Source: Dyella sp. SG609 (GTDB taxonomy: Bacteria > Pseudomonadota > Gammaproteobacteria > Xanthomonadales > Rhodanobacteraceae). Taken from it: DNA of 32,065 nt. The notes beneath the pieces were generated by a model, which had not been told where the DNA came from, ran no database searches, and was given only the letters and a program-made list of their open reading frames with translations. A program made the position numbers and the translations under genes. The DNA is taken from NCBI RefSeq assembly GCF_012275375.1, contig NZ_JAAZQJ010000020.1:1-32065 (forward strand), read 5' to 3'. Of the stretch, positions 16,043 to 24,943 are shown one piece after another; the stretch's first letter is position 1; each line of letters begins with the position of its first letter.

Positions 16043-16957
16043 GTGGCGAATTCAGTCACTATGGGTTGCGAAGGCTCTCACCTGCCGTCTTATATGAAAC
16101 AGGGCACCGAAAACCTCAGCAACGACTGGATCCGGATCTCCCGCGATCCCGACACGGGGATCGAGACCGTGCACGCGCATTTCCGGGGCCACGCTTACGA
16201 TCCTCACGATCATGACGAAGTGCTCGTCGGGGTGACGCAGCAAGGTGTTCAGCAGTTCCGGTGTCATCGAACCACCCATCGCAGTACCGAGGGGCGAGTG
16301 ATGCTGATCGAGCCCGGCGCGGTTCACGATGGCTACGCTCCGCAGGACATCGGCTTTACCTACGCCATGCTTTATCTGCCGCAGCGATGGCTGTCGTCGA
16401 TGGCCGGCCGGCTCGATGCACCGGACGCATCCGGTATCGGCTCTGCCTTTCGAAGCACGGTGGCCACCGACGATCGTCTGCGCGACACCATCCACAACGC
16501 CTTCCTCGCGCTTCATTTCAAGGAAGCCAGGCTGGCGCGCGACCAATGCCTGGACGCGCTGGTACGACGCCTCAGCGCGCACACCGGCGCGATCGCCGCA
16601 CCGGCCCAGGGCTCACCGGAACAGATGCTCCGCGCCCGCGATTTTCTCCATGAGCACATGTCCCGTGACATCGGCCTGGACGAGCTGGCTCATCAATCCG
16701 GGATCGACCGCTTCCGTCTGACCCGGCAATTCAAGCGCAGCTTCGGCCTTTCGCCGCACGCCTACCTGGTGCGCCTGCGATTGCGGGCGGCCAGGGCCTT
16801 GCTCGCCGGCGGCGCGGCGCCGGGCCAGGTCGCACTGGACGTGGGCTTTTCCGACCAGAGCCATATGGGGCGTTGGTTCCAGCGGGCCTATCGCCTTTCG
16901 CCCGCCGCCTACCAGGGCCAATGCACAAACGTTCTAGACCGCTCCGCCGCCCCCTGA
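16043..16957 (+). CDS. AraC-family transcriptional regulator with cupin sensor
   Basis: This 304-aa regulator has an N-terminal AraC-binding cupin (AHFRGHAYDPHDHDEVLVGV, RVMLIEPGAVHDGYAP). Its C-terminal HTH pair covers residues about 200-290 (DIGLDELAHQSGIDRFRLT, RQFKRSFGLSPHAYL, ARALLAGGAAPGQVALDVGF, SDQSHMGRWFQRAYRLSP). I use the GTG at 16043, 9 nt after the CPBP stop; ATGs at 16061 or 16094 are possible alternatives. DUF2000 follows 38 bp downstream in the same direction, an arrangement seen for AraC regulators and their target. Confidence 0.92.
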   Translation: MANSVTMGCEGSHLPSYMKQGTENLSNDWIRISRDPDTGIETVHAHFRGHAYDPHDHDEVLVGVTQQGVQQFRCHRTTHRSTEGRVMLIEPGAVHDGYAPQDIGFTYAMLYLPQRWLSSMAGRLDAPDASGIGSAFRSTVATDDRLRDTIHNAFLALHFKEARLARDQCLDALVRRLSAHTGAIAAPAQGSPEQMLRARDFLHEHMSRDIGLDELAHQSGIDRFRLTRQFKRSFGLSPHAYLVRLRLRAARALLAGGAAPGQVALDVGFSDQSHMGRWFQRAYRLSPAAYQGQCTNVLDRSAAP

Positions 16958-16995
16958 AGAGAATGTCTGCTTTCAATCTTTGAAAGGAGAGCGGC

Positions 16996-17403
16996 ATGTT
17001 CGATACGAAGGTCGCCCTTATCGTCCGCGACGATCTGCCCGGCTGGCAGCGTCTCAACGTGACGGCCTTCCTGGCGACCGGCATCGCCGCCGCCGCGCCC
17101 GATGCCTTGGGCCTTCCCTATGTCGATGCCGCCGGCCATCGCTACGGGAACATGCTCGGCCAGCCCATCCTGATTTTCCAGGCCGGCCTGGCCGGCCTCC
17201 AGGCCGCTCAGAGAATGGCGCTGCAGGGACAACTGACGATCGTCCCCTATGTCTTCTCCATGTTCTCCACCGGACATGACGAGGCGAACCGGAACGCTTT
17301 CCTCGCCGAAGATCCCGGCAATATGGATCTGGTGGGCCTGGGGCTGCGTGGCCCGAAGAAAGCTGTCGACAAAGCGATCAAGGGGCTGGCCCTTCATCCT
17401 TGA
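16996..17403 (+). CDS. DUF2000-family protein
   Basis: This 135-aa soluble protein matches DUF2000 in length and in its segments: an N-terminal KVALIVRDDLPGWQRLNVTA, a central GNMLGQPILIFQAGLAGLQ and a C-terminal FSTGHDEANRNAFLAED. The fold is related to peptidyl-tRNA hydrolase 2 and the function is not established. A GAAAGGAGAG ribosome site precedes the ATG. It lies just downstream of the AraC regulator and is likely its target. Confidence 0.85.
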   Translation: MFDTKVALIVRDDLPGWQRLNVTAFLATGIAAAAPDALGLPYVDAAGHRYGNMLGQPILIFQAGLAGLQAAQRMALQGQLTIVPYVFSMFSTGHDEANRNAFLAEDPGNMDLVGLGLRGPKKAVDKAIKGLALHP

Positions 17404-17412
17404 GATGGGGTG

Positions 17413-17460
17413 ATCGGGGACGGGAGTAGTTAAAGGCAATTAACTGCGCTCGTCCCTATA
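17413..17460 (+). repeat. REP-like imperfect palindrome, copy 2
   Basis: GATCGGGGACGGGAGTAGTT, a centre with AGTTAA and TTAACT, then CGTCCCTATATCGGG form an imperfect palindrome (GGGACG pairs with CGTCCC, AGTTAA with TTAACT). Its left half matches the copy near 15286. It lies 10 nt after the DUF2000 stop and could also serve as that gene's terminator. Confidence 0.5.
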
Positions 17461-17552
17461 TCGGGTTCCGTTTCTACTCGACAGGCATGGGGTTCTCATA
17501 GACGCCATGCGTCACCAATAATGGCGATCAAGGAACGGGGGAAAGGATCCTC

Positions 17553-18362
17553 ATGTACGTAAATCTAGTCTCCTTTGCAACCGCGATAGCGGACGACGCG
17601 GTGGAGGAATCGGTCAGCGATCTCATCGGGGATTTGCTGGCGGCCTGGCGCATGAATGGGCAAATCTATGGAAGCGAATGGCCAATCCACGCCCATGGGG
17701 AGGCCTTTTCAACGACGGTACTCTGCCCCGAAGAACAATCACTGGATGATCGCTTCAACAACAAGTATGTAAATAAAGCCATAGCACGCTGCGAAATGAA
17801 GGGGTTGCTCTTGGCAACCGAGGTGCTTGGCAAGCACATCGAATCCCTATCGCCGTGTTCGTGCTCCAGCCCCAGCGCTTATGTGCTCTTCACTACATAC
17901 GTCACTTTGGTATCACCGATACGATGCATCGACTGCTTCGGCCCGATCGCGCTATATCGCATGAAAGCCACATCGAGCGATGAATATTCTGACGTCATAT
18001 CGTGGCAATCCAATTATCAAAGCTGCGACACCCTTCAGATGAACTGCGCCGTGCTCGAGCGTGCTGCAACGCGAGAGCTATCAAACATCGAGAGCAATCT
18101 GAGTAAAAGCGGTCTGGAATGCTGCAAAACTCTCGCGAATTCAAGCGGACGACCTTACTACTACTACCTGTACCGTTACTACGGCCGAAGCCTTCGCACT
18201 GAACTTGAACGACGCTGCCCAGGCTGCGGAAACGAGTGGCGACTGACGCCTCGACTCCACGATCTATTCGACTTCAAATGCGATCACTGCCACTTGCTGT
18301 CCAACATAGCGCTCGATCGCAGATGGTTAATGGCTTCCCGCTCTGAGCCCACCACAAGCTAG
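17553..18362 (+). CDS. Zn-ribbon protein, DUF2310-like
   Basis: This 269-aa soluble protein has an N-terminal alpha/beta region (MYVNLVSFATAIADDAVEE, GQIYGSEWPIHAHGEAF, SLDDRFNNKYV) and a C-terminal zinc ribbon (CPGCGNEW, then CDHCHLLSN). An extra CSCSS and CIDCFGPIA pair lies in the middle. The arrangement and length resemble DUF2310, a family described as Zn-ribbon-containing and possibly nucleic-acid-binding. Base composition is lower in GC than its neighbours and the protein is rich in Ser/Tyr/Cys, suggesting transfer. A GGGGAAAGGA site precedes the ATG. Another zinc-ribbon gene follows within 50 bp. Confidence 0.7.
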   Translation: MYVNLVSFATAIADDAVEESVSDLIGDLLAAWRMNGQIYGSEWPIHAHGEAFSTTVLCPEEQSLDDRFNNKYVNKAIARCEMKGLLLATEVLGKHIESLSPCSCSSPSAYVLFTTYVTLVSPIRCIDCFGPIALYRMKATSSDEYSDVISWQSNYQSCDTLQMNCAVLERAATRELSNIESNLSKSGLECCKTLANSSGRPYYYYLYRYYGRSLRTELERRCPGCGNEWRLTPRLHDLFDFKCDHCHLLSNIALDRRWLMASRSEPTTS

Positions 18363-18409
18363 CCAAAAAGGCGCGGGCTCCAGCCTCAGCGCGCAAGGAA
18401 AAGATACTC

Positions 18410-18763
18410 ATGGCAGAGACGCTCTATTGCTGGAGATGCAAGCGGAACGTACCCATGCTCGACGAGCACGAATGGCCGGAGGTCGCCTCCCTCCTTTCGA
18501 TCATGATGTCGAGGATCCAGGAATTCCGGCGAAATGCCGGGGCATCGCTGGCCGAGGCACTCAGCCAGGGATTCGGTGACGAGGCGCTGTCTCGCTACCA
18601 GCAGTTGACTGGCGCCATGGAATCGAATCCCGATGTCCTTTGGCACCACAGAGCCAGCCTGTTCGGTCCGCCATGTGGAGCGTGTGGAAAGCCGCTACGT
18701 ACGCCCAGGGCGAGTTACTGTGCTGAATGCGGGCTTGTACGAGCCAAGCAAGCGGGCGATTGA
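18410..18763 (+). CDS. Small zinc-ribbon protein of unknown function
   Basis: The 117-aa protein carries two metal-binding clusters: CWRCKRNVP near the N-terminus, and CGACGKPLRTPRASYCAECG near the C-terminus, a 4-Cys ribbon. Between them lies a helical stretch (ASLLSIMMSRIQEFRRNAGA, SLAEALSQGF). The family is unknown to me, and the role is probably in protein or nucleic-acid contact. It lies 47 bp downstream of the DUF2310-like gene on the same strand. The pair could be toxin-immunity or regulatory cargo, but nothing shows this directly. Confidence 0.7.
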   Translation: MAETLYCWRCKRNVPMLDEHEWPEVASLLSIMMSRIQEFRRNAGASLAEALSQGFGDEALSRYQQLTGAMESNPDVLWHHRASLFGPPCGACGKPLRTPRASYCAECGLVRAKQAGD

Positions 18764-18842
18764 GGCTTCAAATGGTGGTTTTTATCAACGACCGGCCAAA
18801 AACCGGTACAAGAAAGCTGACCAAGGAAGGACGAAACCTTAT

Positions 18843-19202
18843 ATGGCGATTTCCGAAGAACTGACCGTGCTCTACCGCCCCATCGGCCCCAAGGAATGGG
18901 AACTCCTGCGCGAAGCCGACTTCAAACGCTGGCCCCCGCGCCTCCCCGACCAGCCCATCTTCTACCCGGTCACCAACGAACAATACGCCACCGAAATTGC
19001 CAGCACTTGGAACATACGCGACAGCGGCTACGGCGCCGTCACCCGCTTCCAGGTCCGCACGTCCTTCATGAGCAAATACCCAGTGCAGCGCGTAGGCGGA
19101 TCTCACCACACCGAATGGTGGGTCCCGGCAGAAGATCTGCAAGCACTGAACGACAACATCGTCGGCCTCATCGAAGTGATCCGCGAGTTCAACCCAGCCT
19201 GA
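18843..19202 (+). CDS. Conserved small protein (often labelled ADP-ribosylation/crystallin J1-like)
   Basis: This 119-aa protein has the pattern [78 protein letters not shown] recognise it as a widespread small family that databases often label ADP-ribosylation/crystallin J1; the label is probably inherited and does not prove ADP-ribosyl chemistry. The ATG at 18843 follows a Gly/Lys-rich AAGGAAGG site. A 70-codon upstream extension of the frame overlaps the zinc-ribbon gene and is not credible. Confidence 0.65.
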   Translation: MAISEELTVLYRPIGPKEWELLREADFKRWPPRLPDQPIFYPVTNEQYATEIASTWNIRDSGYGAVTRFQVRTSFMSKYPVQRVGGSHHTEWWVPAEDLQALNDNIVGLIEVIREFNPA

Positions 19203-19282
19203 TGAATTCACCCCCGCTTCGTATCTGGCCAAGGCGGGCGTAGACTCCCCGGACGCCGCGACACGCCACACCAGGGAACACC

Positions 19283-20226
<944 letters not shown>

Positions 20227-20230
<4 letters not shown>

Positions 20231-20988
20231 ACATTCCAGCCATTCGCGCCATCTACCGCTTCGAGATGGCCCGCACCTTCCGCACGCTGACCCAGAGCAT
20301 CGTGTCGCCGGTGCTGTCGACGTCGCTGTATTTCATCGTGTTCGGCACCGCCATCGGTTCGCGCATGGGCGAGATCGGCGGGACCAGCTACGGCGCCTTC
20401 ATCATTCCCGGGCTGATCATGCTTTCGCTGCTCAACGAAAGCATTTCCAATGCCTCTTTCGGCATTTACCTGCCCAAGTGGTCGGGCACGATTTACGAGC
20501 TGCTCTCCGCGCCCGTTTCGCCGCTGGAGGCAGTGCTGGGCTATGTCGGGGCGGCGTCCACCAAATCGGTGATGCTGGGCTTGTTGATCCTGATTACCGC
20601 GCGTTTCTTCGTGCCCTACAGCATCATGCACCCGCTGTGGATGATGGTCTTCCTGCTGCTCACCGCCATCACCTTCAGCTCCTTCGGTTTCATCATCGGC
20701 CTGTGGGCCGATGACTTCCAGAAACTGCAGGTGATCCCGCTGATGGTGGTCACCCCGCTCACCTTTCTCGGCGGCGCGTTCTATTCGATCGGCATGCTGC
20801 CGCCGTTCTGGCAGAAGGTGGCGCTGTTCAATCCCGTGGTGTACCTGATCAGCGGTTTTCGCTGGAGCTTCTACGGGCAGTCCGACGTCAATGTCGTATT
20901 GAGCGCGAGCATGACGCTGGCCTTTCTGCTGGTCTGCATCGTGGCCATCGCCTGGATCTTCCGTACCGGCTACAAGCTGCGTTCGTAG
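20227..20988 (+). CDS. ABC-2 type transporter permease
   Basis: This 253-aa membrane protein has about six transmembrane segments ([108 protein letters not shown]). It contains the conserved ABC-2 segment [19 protein letters not shown] before the last helix. It overlaps the ATPase gene by 4 nt and the two form one exporter. The stop codon lies in the loop of a hairpin (20976-20997) that may terminate the operon. Confidence 0.93.
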
Positions 20989-20997
20989 GAACGCAGC
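20976..20997 (+). terminator. Hairpin over the permease stop codon
   Basis: GCTGCGTTC (20976-20984) and GAACGCAGC (20989-20997) are perfect 9-nt arms with loop GTAG, which contains the TAG stop of the exporter permease. It probably terminates or stabilises the ABC mRNA. No T-run follows. Confidence 0.4.
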
Positions 20998-21012
20998 AGC
21001 TCGGCACAGCCG

Positions 21013-21330
21013 TTACCTGGCTGACTCTTGCAGTGCCTTGGCCGCGTCGCGGCTGTAGTCCTCGCGAATGGCCCTGCAATAGGGCCCATTCATCACAAAG
21101 CGGCGGCACACGGCGGGGCGCGTTTCGTAGATGCCGCAATTCATCTGCACGCTGTTCATGGCCACGCACCAGCCGTCCTCGCCGCGCTTCATCACGCGAT
21201 ACCCTTTGGGCGAATACGTGGTGAGGTGATCGGGAATCGATTCTTCCGGTTGCAGAACCACCATGAGGCGGCAGCAGACAGCTTCGCAGGAAGAACAGCG
21301 TGCGGCGGCGGGACGTTCGGCAGAGGTCAT
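21013..21330 (-). CDS. YkgJ-family cysteine cluster protein
   Basis: This 105-aa protein has the CxxCxxxCC cluster near the N-terminus (CSSCEAVCC) and a second Cys group downstream (WCVAMN, MNCGIYETRPAVCRRF, PYCRAI), the signature of the YkgJ-type putative zinc- or iron-binding family. The function is unestablished. The frame is intact and of family length. It is convergent with the ABC operon and shares its hairpin. Confidence 0.85.
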   Translation of the reverse strand: MTSAERPAAARCSSCEAVCCRLMVVLQPEESIPDHLTTYSPKGYRVMKRGEDGWCVAMNSVQMNCGIYETRPAVCRRFVMNGPYCRAIREDYSRDAAKALQESAR

Positions 21331-21580
21331 GCGCTAGGGGTTTCCAGGGATGGGGGATAAGGCAGGAGATGGCCGTCGTACGACGGTTCGCCGGGGGCCG
21401 CGGCCATCCGGCACGCGCGGGATACGAGTGGACTCACGAGGACGACGGCAGCTCCGCCGCGTGCGTAGTGAGGGTGCGCTTGGCACAAGGCTTAATTTTG
21501 CAAGCATACGCGTCCGCGGCGGGCCAAGTGTTAGTTTCCCCGCGTGCCGACGGCAATTTAGGCAATCATCGAAATTTTAC
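21331..21580. other. Intergenic stretch without a recognisable gene
   Basis: Divergent spacer between the YkgJ-type gene and the ArsR regulator. GC-rich in its left half, it turns AT-richer near 21490 (GGCTTAATTTTGC) and again at 21550, where the ArsR promoter begins. No protein-like reading frame, RNA gene or repeat is evident. Confidence 0.4.
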
Positions 21581-21610
21581 TTGACTCTAATTTAGATGAT
21601 TAACTAAATA
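21581..21610 (+). promoter_or_regulatory. Promoter with ArsR-type operator for the sdpR-like operon
   Basis: TTGACT (21581-21586) and TAAATA (21605-21610) are separated by 18 nt and look like -35 and -10 boxes. A dyad ATTTAG-N8-CTAAAT (21590-21595 and 21604-21609) overlaps the spacer and -10, as expected for an ArsR repressor site, suggesting autoregulation. The -10 lies 6 nt before the ATG at 21617 and no ribosome site is visible, so the mRNA may be leaderless or nearly so. Confidence 0.55.
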
Positions 21611-21616
21611 GCGGCC

Positions 21617-21949
21617 ATGAACGCCGTCTTCAAAGCCCTGGCCGATCCCACCCGCCGCAAAGTGCTGGAGCTGCTGCGCCAGCGCTCCATGAGCGCAGGC
21701 GAGCTTTCGGACTGTTTTCCCGTATCGCGGCCCACCATGTCGGCGCACTTCGCGGTACTGCGCGAAGCCGATCTGATCGAGGCGCACAAGATCGGCACCA
21801 GCATCATTTACCAGCTGAAGCTGTCGGTGCTGGAAGACGCACTGCTGAGCTTTACCCAGCTGTTCGGCATCGGCGCCGGCACACGCGCGACCGCGGAATC
21901 CGCCGGCAAGGCCAAGCTCAAAGCATCCCGTAAAGGAGCCTCCAGATGA
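21617..21949 (+). CDS. ArsR/SdpR-type transcriptional repressor
   Basis: This 110-aa winged-helix regulator contains ALADPTRRKVLELLRQRSM, SAGELSDCFPVSRPTMSAHF and AVLREADLIEAHKIGTSIIY, the standard ArsR order of recognition helix and wing. It has no metal-binding Cys pair, matching the SdpR autorepressor group rather than arsenic sensors. It overlaps the downstream membrane-protein gene by ATGA, as SdpR-SdpI pairs do. It probably represses its own promoter through the dyad just upstream and is released by the membrane partner. Confidence 0.88.
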   Translation: MNAVFKALADPTRRKVLELLRQRSMSAGELSDCFPVSRPTMSAHFAVLREADLIEAHKIGTSIIYQLKLSVLEDALLSFTQLFGIGAGTRATAESAGKAKLKASRKGASR

Positions 21950-22356
21950 GCGCGAGAAAAGAAATCCTTTTCGGCCTCAAGCTCGCGGCCGCCATGATCG
22001 CCGGCGCCCTGCTGCTCACCGTAGCCCACAAACAAGGATGGGTGGGCGCAGAGCTGGTTACGCGCGGAAACAACATCATCATCGGCCTCGCCCTCGCGGT
22101 CTTCTGCAACGCCTTGCCGAAGAGGATGCAAGGCTCGCCCCGCTCCGTTCAGCACGCCACGCTGGCACAGGCCATAGGTCGCGTCGGCGGCTGGGCCATG
22201 ACGCTGGCCTTCCTGGTGTGGACCGCATTGTGGGCATTCGCGCCGCAGGAACTTGCACGCACCGGCTCGATGGTTGCGGTCGGCGCGGGCGTAGCGGTCA
22301 TGCTTGGCTACGCCGCGTGGAAGTGCGTCATCCACGATGCGCGGAGAAGTAGCTGA
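21946..22356 (+). CDS. Membrane protein partner of the SdpR-like repressor
   Basis: The 136-aa protein has about four hydrophobic segments (LKLAAAMIAGALLLTVA, NIIIGLALAVFCNALPK, MTLAFLVWTALWAFA, MVAVGAGVAVMLGYAAW). It overlaps the ArsR stop by 4 nt. In B. subtilis, SdpI is a membrane immunity protein that sequesters SdpR, but this protein shows no clear SdpI sequence. The parallel is from gene order alone. Hairpins follow at 22378-22397 and 22434-22464. Confidence 0.75.
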   Translation: MSARKEILFGLKLAAAMIAGALLLTVAHKQGWVGAELVTRGNNIIIGLALAVFCNALPKRMQGSPRSVQHATLAQAIGRVGGWAMTLAFLVWTALWAFAPQELARTGSMVAVGAGVAVMLGYAAWKCVIHDARRSS

Positions 22357-22433
22357 GGTCTTCAGCCCAGTGGCACGCACCAAGGGAGTTCTTGGTGACG
22401 CCCAAATCCTATGAGATCACGCCGTGCGCAGAA

Positions 22434-22464
22434 CCATAGTTTGGCCAGTACGGCCAAACTATGG
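22434..22464. terminator. Perfect 13-bp hairpin between convergent genes
   Basis: CCATAGTTTGGCC and GGCCAAACTATGG are perfectly complementary arms around AGTAC. It lies between the ArsR-linked membrane-protein gene and the convergent DUF1428 gene, so a bidirectional terminator is likely. No T-run is present; an operator or repeat remnant cannot be excluded. Confidence 0.45.
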
Positions 22465-22514
22465 GATTACGGCAGCAAAGCTCGGCCAACGGATGCTTTG
22501 CCCTCGCGGCAAGA

Positions 22515-22871
22515 TCAGCCCGGCAGACTGACCACCGACACGAAGCCCCCAAAGATCATCCGCTTGCCGTCGAAAGGACAGTCAGCGGCGGCTTCCATGC
22601 GCGGGTCCTGCATGAATTTCGCCATGCCGGCGTCGCGGGTGGCCTTGTCGGGCCATTCCACCCAGGAGAACACCACGGACTCATCCTGCGTGGCCTGCAC
22701 GGCGCGGCGGAAGTCGGTGACCTTGCCGTCGGGCACGTCGTCGCCCCAGCACTCCACCACTCGAATAGCGCCGAATTCCACGAAAATGGCGTCGAAAGTA
22801 CGGGCGTGCGCAATGAACTTTTCACGGTTGGCGTTGGGTACGGCGATCACGAAACCATCGATGTAGGACAT
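22515..22871 (-). CDS. DUF1428-family protein
   Basis: This 118-aa protein starts MSYIDGFVIAVPNANREKF and contains FGAIRVVECWGDDVPDGKVT, DESVVFSWVEWPDK and RMIFGGF, the full DUF1428 pattern (small dimeric alpha/beta-barrel proteins). The ATG at 22871 gives the normal family length; the frame extends further upstream but that part is not conserved protein. No enzymatic role is established. Confidence 0.9.
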   Translation of the reverse strand: MSYIDGFVIAVPNANREKFIAHARTFDAIFVEFGAIRVVECWGDDVPDGKVTDFRRAVQATQDESVVFSWVEWPDKATRDAGMAKFMQDPRMEAAADCPFDGKRMIFGGFVSVVSLPG

Positions 22872-23167
22872 GGCAGTTTCCTCAGCGGAAGGGGCGGCCG
22901 ATATGGTCGCCTTCATGGATGCGACGAATGGGCGGGCGCGGGATCGACACGGGGCGGCCCTTCCAGGCCACGCCAGGCGCCCAACCTTGCCAAAAGTGGC
23001 GCAGCCCCAGCAAGCTTCCGGAAATCCGGGACCTGGGCTATTGGCCCAGGTCGGCAGCCGAGCCCCGGAGTGCAGAAGCCAGACATTCGCCACAACCGTC
23101 GCCCTGTGGCGCTCGAATTACAGTTCAGATTCGGCTCGATATCACTCATCAAGGAAGAGGAACACCT
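22872..23167. other. Divergent intergenic region with a hairpin
   Basis: Spacer between the divergent DUF1428 and DUF5671 genes. It holds a perfect 9-bp hairpin, GACCTGGGC (23030-23038) and GCCCAGGTC (23044-23052), and a smaller CCGGAAATCCGG dyad just before it. Upstream of DUF5671 lies an AGGAAGAGGA ribosome site near 23152-23161. No gene is seen. Confidence 0.4.
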
Positions 23168-23806
23168 ATGCCCAGCAGCACGCAGGACCTGGAGCGGTTC
23201 GTACGCAGTTCGCTGATACGTGGTTGCAGCCGGCAAAGCATCGAAACCGCGCTCACAGACGCAGGCTGGACGCCGGAACAGGTGCGCGGCGCACTCTCGG
23301 CATTCGCGGACGTGGACTTCGCCGTACCGGTTCCCAAGCCGCGGCCATACCTTTCGGCACGCGATACCTTTATCTATCTGGTGCTGTTCACCACGCTCTA
23401 CCTGAGCGCCTATCACTTCGGCAGCCTGCTGTTCCAGCTGATCAACCGCGCCTTCCCCGATATGGCCATGCCATACAACAACGGGATATCGCAAAGCATG
23501 CGCTGGTCCGTTGCCTCGATCATCATCGCCTTCCCGGTTTTCCTGTGGATTTCCGGCAGGATCCGCGGCGAGGTCGCGCGGCAGCCTATCAAGCGGCAAT
23601 CCGCGGCACGCCGCTGGCTTACCTATTTGACGCTCTTCGTCGCCGCGGTCGTGCTCATCTGCGACCTGATCACCCTGGTGGACGGCGTGCTCGGCGGCGA
23701 GATCACCGTGCGCTTCGTGCTCAAGGTGCTGGTTGCCGCGGCAATAGCCTGCACCGTATTCGGCTACTACCTCTGGGATCTGCGCAGCGACGAGCGTGTC
23801 GCATGA
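23168..23806 (+). CDS. DUF5671-domain membrane protein
   Basis: This 212-aa protein has an N-terminal helical segment (DLERFVRSSLIRGCSRQSIE, ALTDAGWTPEQVRGALSAFA) resembling a UBA-like or short DUF domain. It continues with about four transmembrane segments in the DUF5671 pattern (YLSARDTFIYLVLFTTLYLS, YHFGSLLFQLINRAFPD, RWSVASIIIAFPVFLWISG, LTLFVAAVVLICDLITLVDG). It overlaps the next gene by ATGA. The role is unknown; the pair probably forms a membrane unit. Confidence 0.85.
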   Translation: MPSSTQDLERFVRSSLIRGCSRQSIETALTDAGWTPEQVRGALSAFADVDFAVPVPKPRPYLSARDTFIYLVLFTTLYLSAYHFGSLLFQLINRAFPDMAMPYNNGISQSMRWSVASIIIAFPVFLWISGRIRGEVARQPIKRQSAARRWLTYLTLFVAAVVLICDLITLVDGVLGGEITVRFVLKVLVAAAIACTVFGYYLWDLRSDERVA

Positions 23807-24246
23807 TGCCGCGCAAGGGAGTGCGATGGCTGGCGATCGCCGTATCTATTGGCATGGCCGCAGCCGTGATCGCCGGCCTGGCCGTGGTCGGCTCTCCAGC
23901 GCACCAGCGTGCGCTACGGATGGATGGACGCAGGGTGTCGGACCTGAGCCGAATCTCGCTGCAGGTCATGGGCTACTGGTCTCAGCACAAGTCCTTGCCG
24001 CCTGACCTGGTGGCAATCGACGCGGAACAGATCCATACCACCGACCCGGTCAGCGGTGTGGCGTATGGCTATGTGGTGACCGGTCCCGACACCTATCGGC
24101 TGTGCGCGGATTTCGATGCCGCATCCGAGTCGGAAGAAGTGGGGCGCGATGGCTACATTCCTCCTGGCGGGCAGCGTTGGCATCATCCCGCCGGAAAGCA
24201 CTGTTTTGATATGGACCGGAAATCGCCTGGGGCGCCTTCGTTCTGA
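23803..24246 (+). CDS. Membrane-anchored protein of unknown function, coupled to DUF5671
   Basis: This 147-aa protein has one N-terminal transmembrane or signal segment (LAIAVSIGMAAAVIAGLAVV) and an extracytoplasmic part with SRISLQVMGYWSQHKSLPPD, TTDPVSGVAYGYVVTGPDTY and LCADFDAASE. It is read as the partner of the DUF5671 protein because ATG 23803 overlaps that gene's stop codon (ATGA). The pattern of a short N-terminal anchor with a pseudopilin-like YWxxHxxLPxDL, DPVxGxxYxY segment suggests a type II secretion or pseudopilin-type fold, though this is weak. Confidence 0.75.
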   Translation: MMPRKGVRWLAIAVSIGMAAAVIAGLAVVGSPAHQRALRMDGRRVSDLSRISLQVMGYWSQHKSLPPDLVAIDAEQIHTTDPVSGVAYGYVVTGPDTYRLCADFDAASESEEVGRDGYIPPGGQRWHHPAGKHCFDMDRKSPGAPSF

Positions 24247-24324
24247 ACAGTGGCCACTTTGGGGGCGCGTGGCATGCCTAACCCTATTTAGCGATGGCAG
24301 AACCTGACGGATGAGGATCGCTTG

Positions 24325-24912
24325 ATGGCTGCTCATAGACTTCTGCTGAGAACGGCTGCGGCACTTGCTGCAGTCACCGGATGCATCTGCCTGACGACCG
24401 CTTCGGCAGCAGAGCCAACGGAAACGCAGTTGGTTGGCACATATCAGGTGATCATCTGCCGTGGCCCCTGCTCCTTTGCCAGCGTGAAGAATGCCGTTGT
24501 CGAGGGGGTCTTTGTTCTGCTTGCCGACAGAATAGAGCGCTCCGAGGGACAAAAACTCGACGTGGGATTCCAACCGGTCCTGTCGGGGGGAAAGGCGAAC
24601 GGCTGCTACCTCCTTCGGCGCTTGGCGAACCGCGACTATGCCGGCTATGCCAATACGCGAGGACCGGCGCTGACCGTATGGTCGCAAAGGAATGACGGGT
24701 TGCATCTAGCGCTCTTTCGATCGACGGATGCCGGTTACGAGGTGGTTCTGCGAGGAGACACAGAAGCGCTTTCGGGAACAGGCCAATCCTGGGGAGCCGG
24801 TGTCGCCGCACCGGCGGACAAAACAGTGGGCCAGGTGATTGCACGCCGGGTTGGTCCCGCCGAGATTGGCACATGCGGATTCAGGGCAAGACGGTATTTG
24901 CAGGTTGAATAA
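24325..24912 (+). CDS. Secreted protein of unknown function, first gene of the repeat array
   Basis: This 195-aa precursor has a Sec signal (LLLRTAAALAAVTGCICLTT, ending ASAAEP) and a mature domain with four or more cysteines (VIICRGPCSF, NGCYLLRR, GTCGFRARRY) that could form disulfides. The start is ATG 24325, with GAGGA 7 nt upstream. The family was not recognised. One base after its stop codon begins a half copy of the palindromic repeat (GTCCGCTTC...), followed by a complete copy. Its GC content is lower than the genes at 6-24 kb. Confidence 0.75.
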   Translation: MAAHRLLLRTAAALAAVTGCICLTTASAAEPTETQLVGTYQVIICRGPCSFASVKNAVVEGVFVLLADRIERSEGQKLDVGFQPVLSGGKANGCYLLRRLANRDYAGYANTRGPALTVWSQRNDGLHLALFRSTDAGYEVVLRGDTEALSGTGQSWGAGVAAPADKTVGQVIARRVGPAEIGTCGFRARRYLQVE

Positions 24913-24913
24913 A

Positions 24914-24930
24914 GTCCGCTTCAGACTCTA
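24914..24930 (+). repeat. Palindromic array repeat, left half copy
   Basis: GTCCGCTTC followed by diverged sequence, starting 1 nt after the stop of the secreted-protein gene. It matches the left arm of the 24-nt repeat and is followed 14 nt later by a full copy, so it is likely a decayed repeat. Confidence 0.4.
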
Positions 24931-24943
24931 TGTAGCAACCCGG

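Noticed and set aside
22919-23167. Long upstream extensions of the DUF5671 and following frames
   Set aside because: They contain no conserved sequence, and both genes have clear internal starts with ribosome sites or stop overlap.
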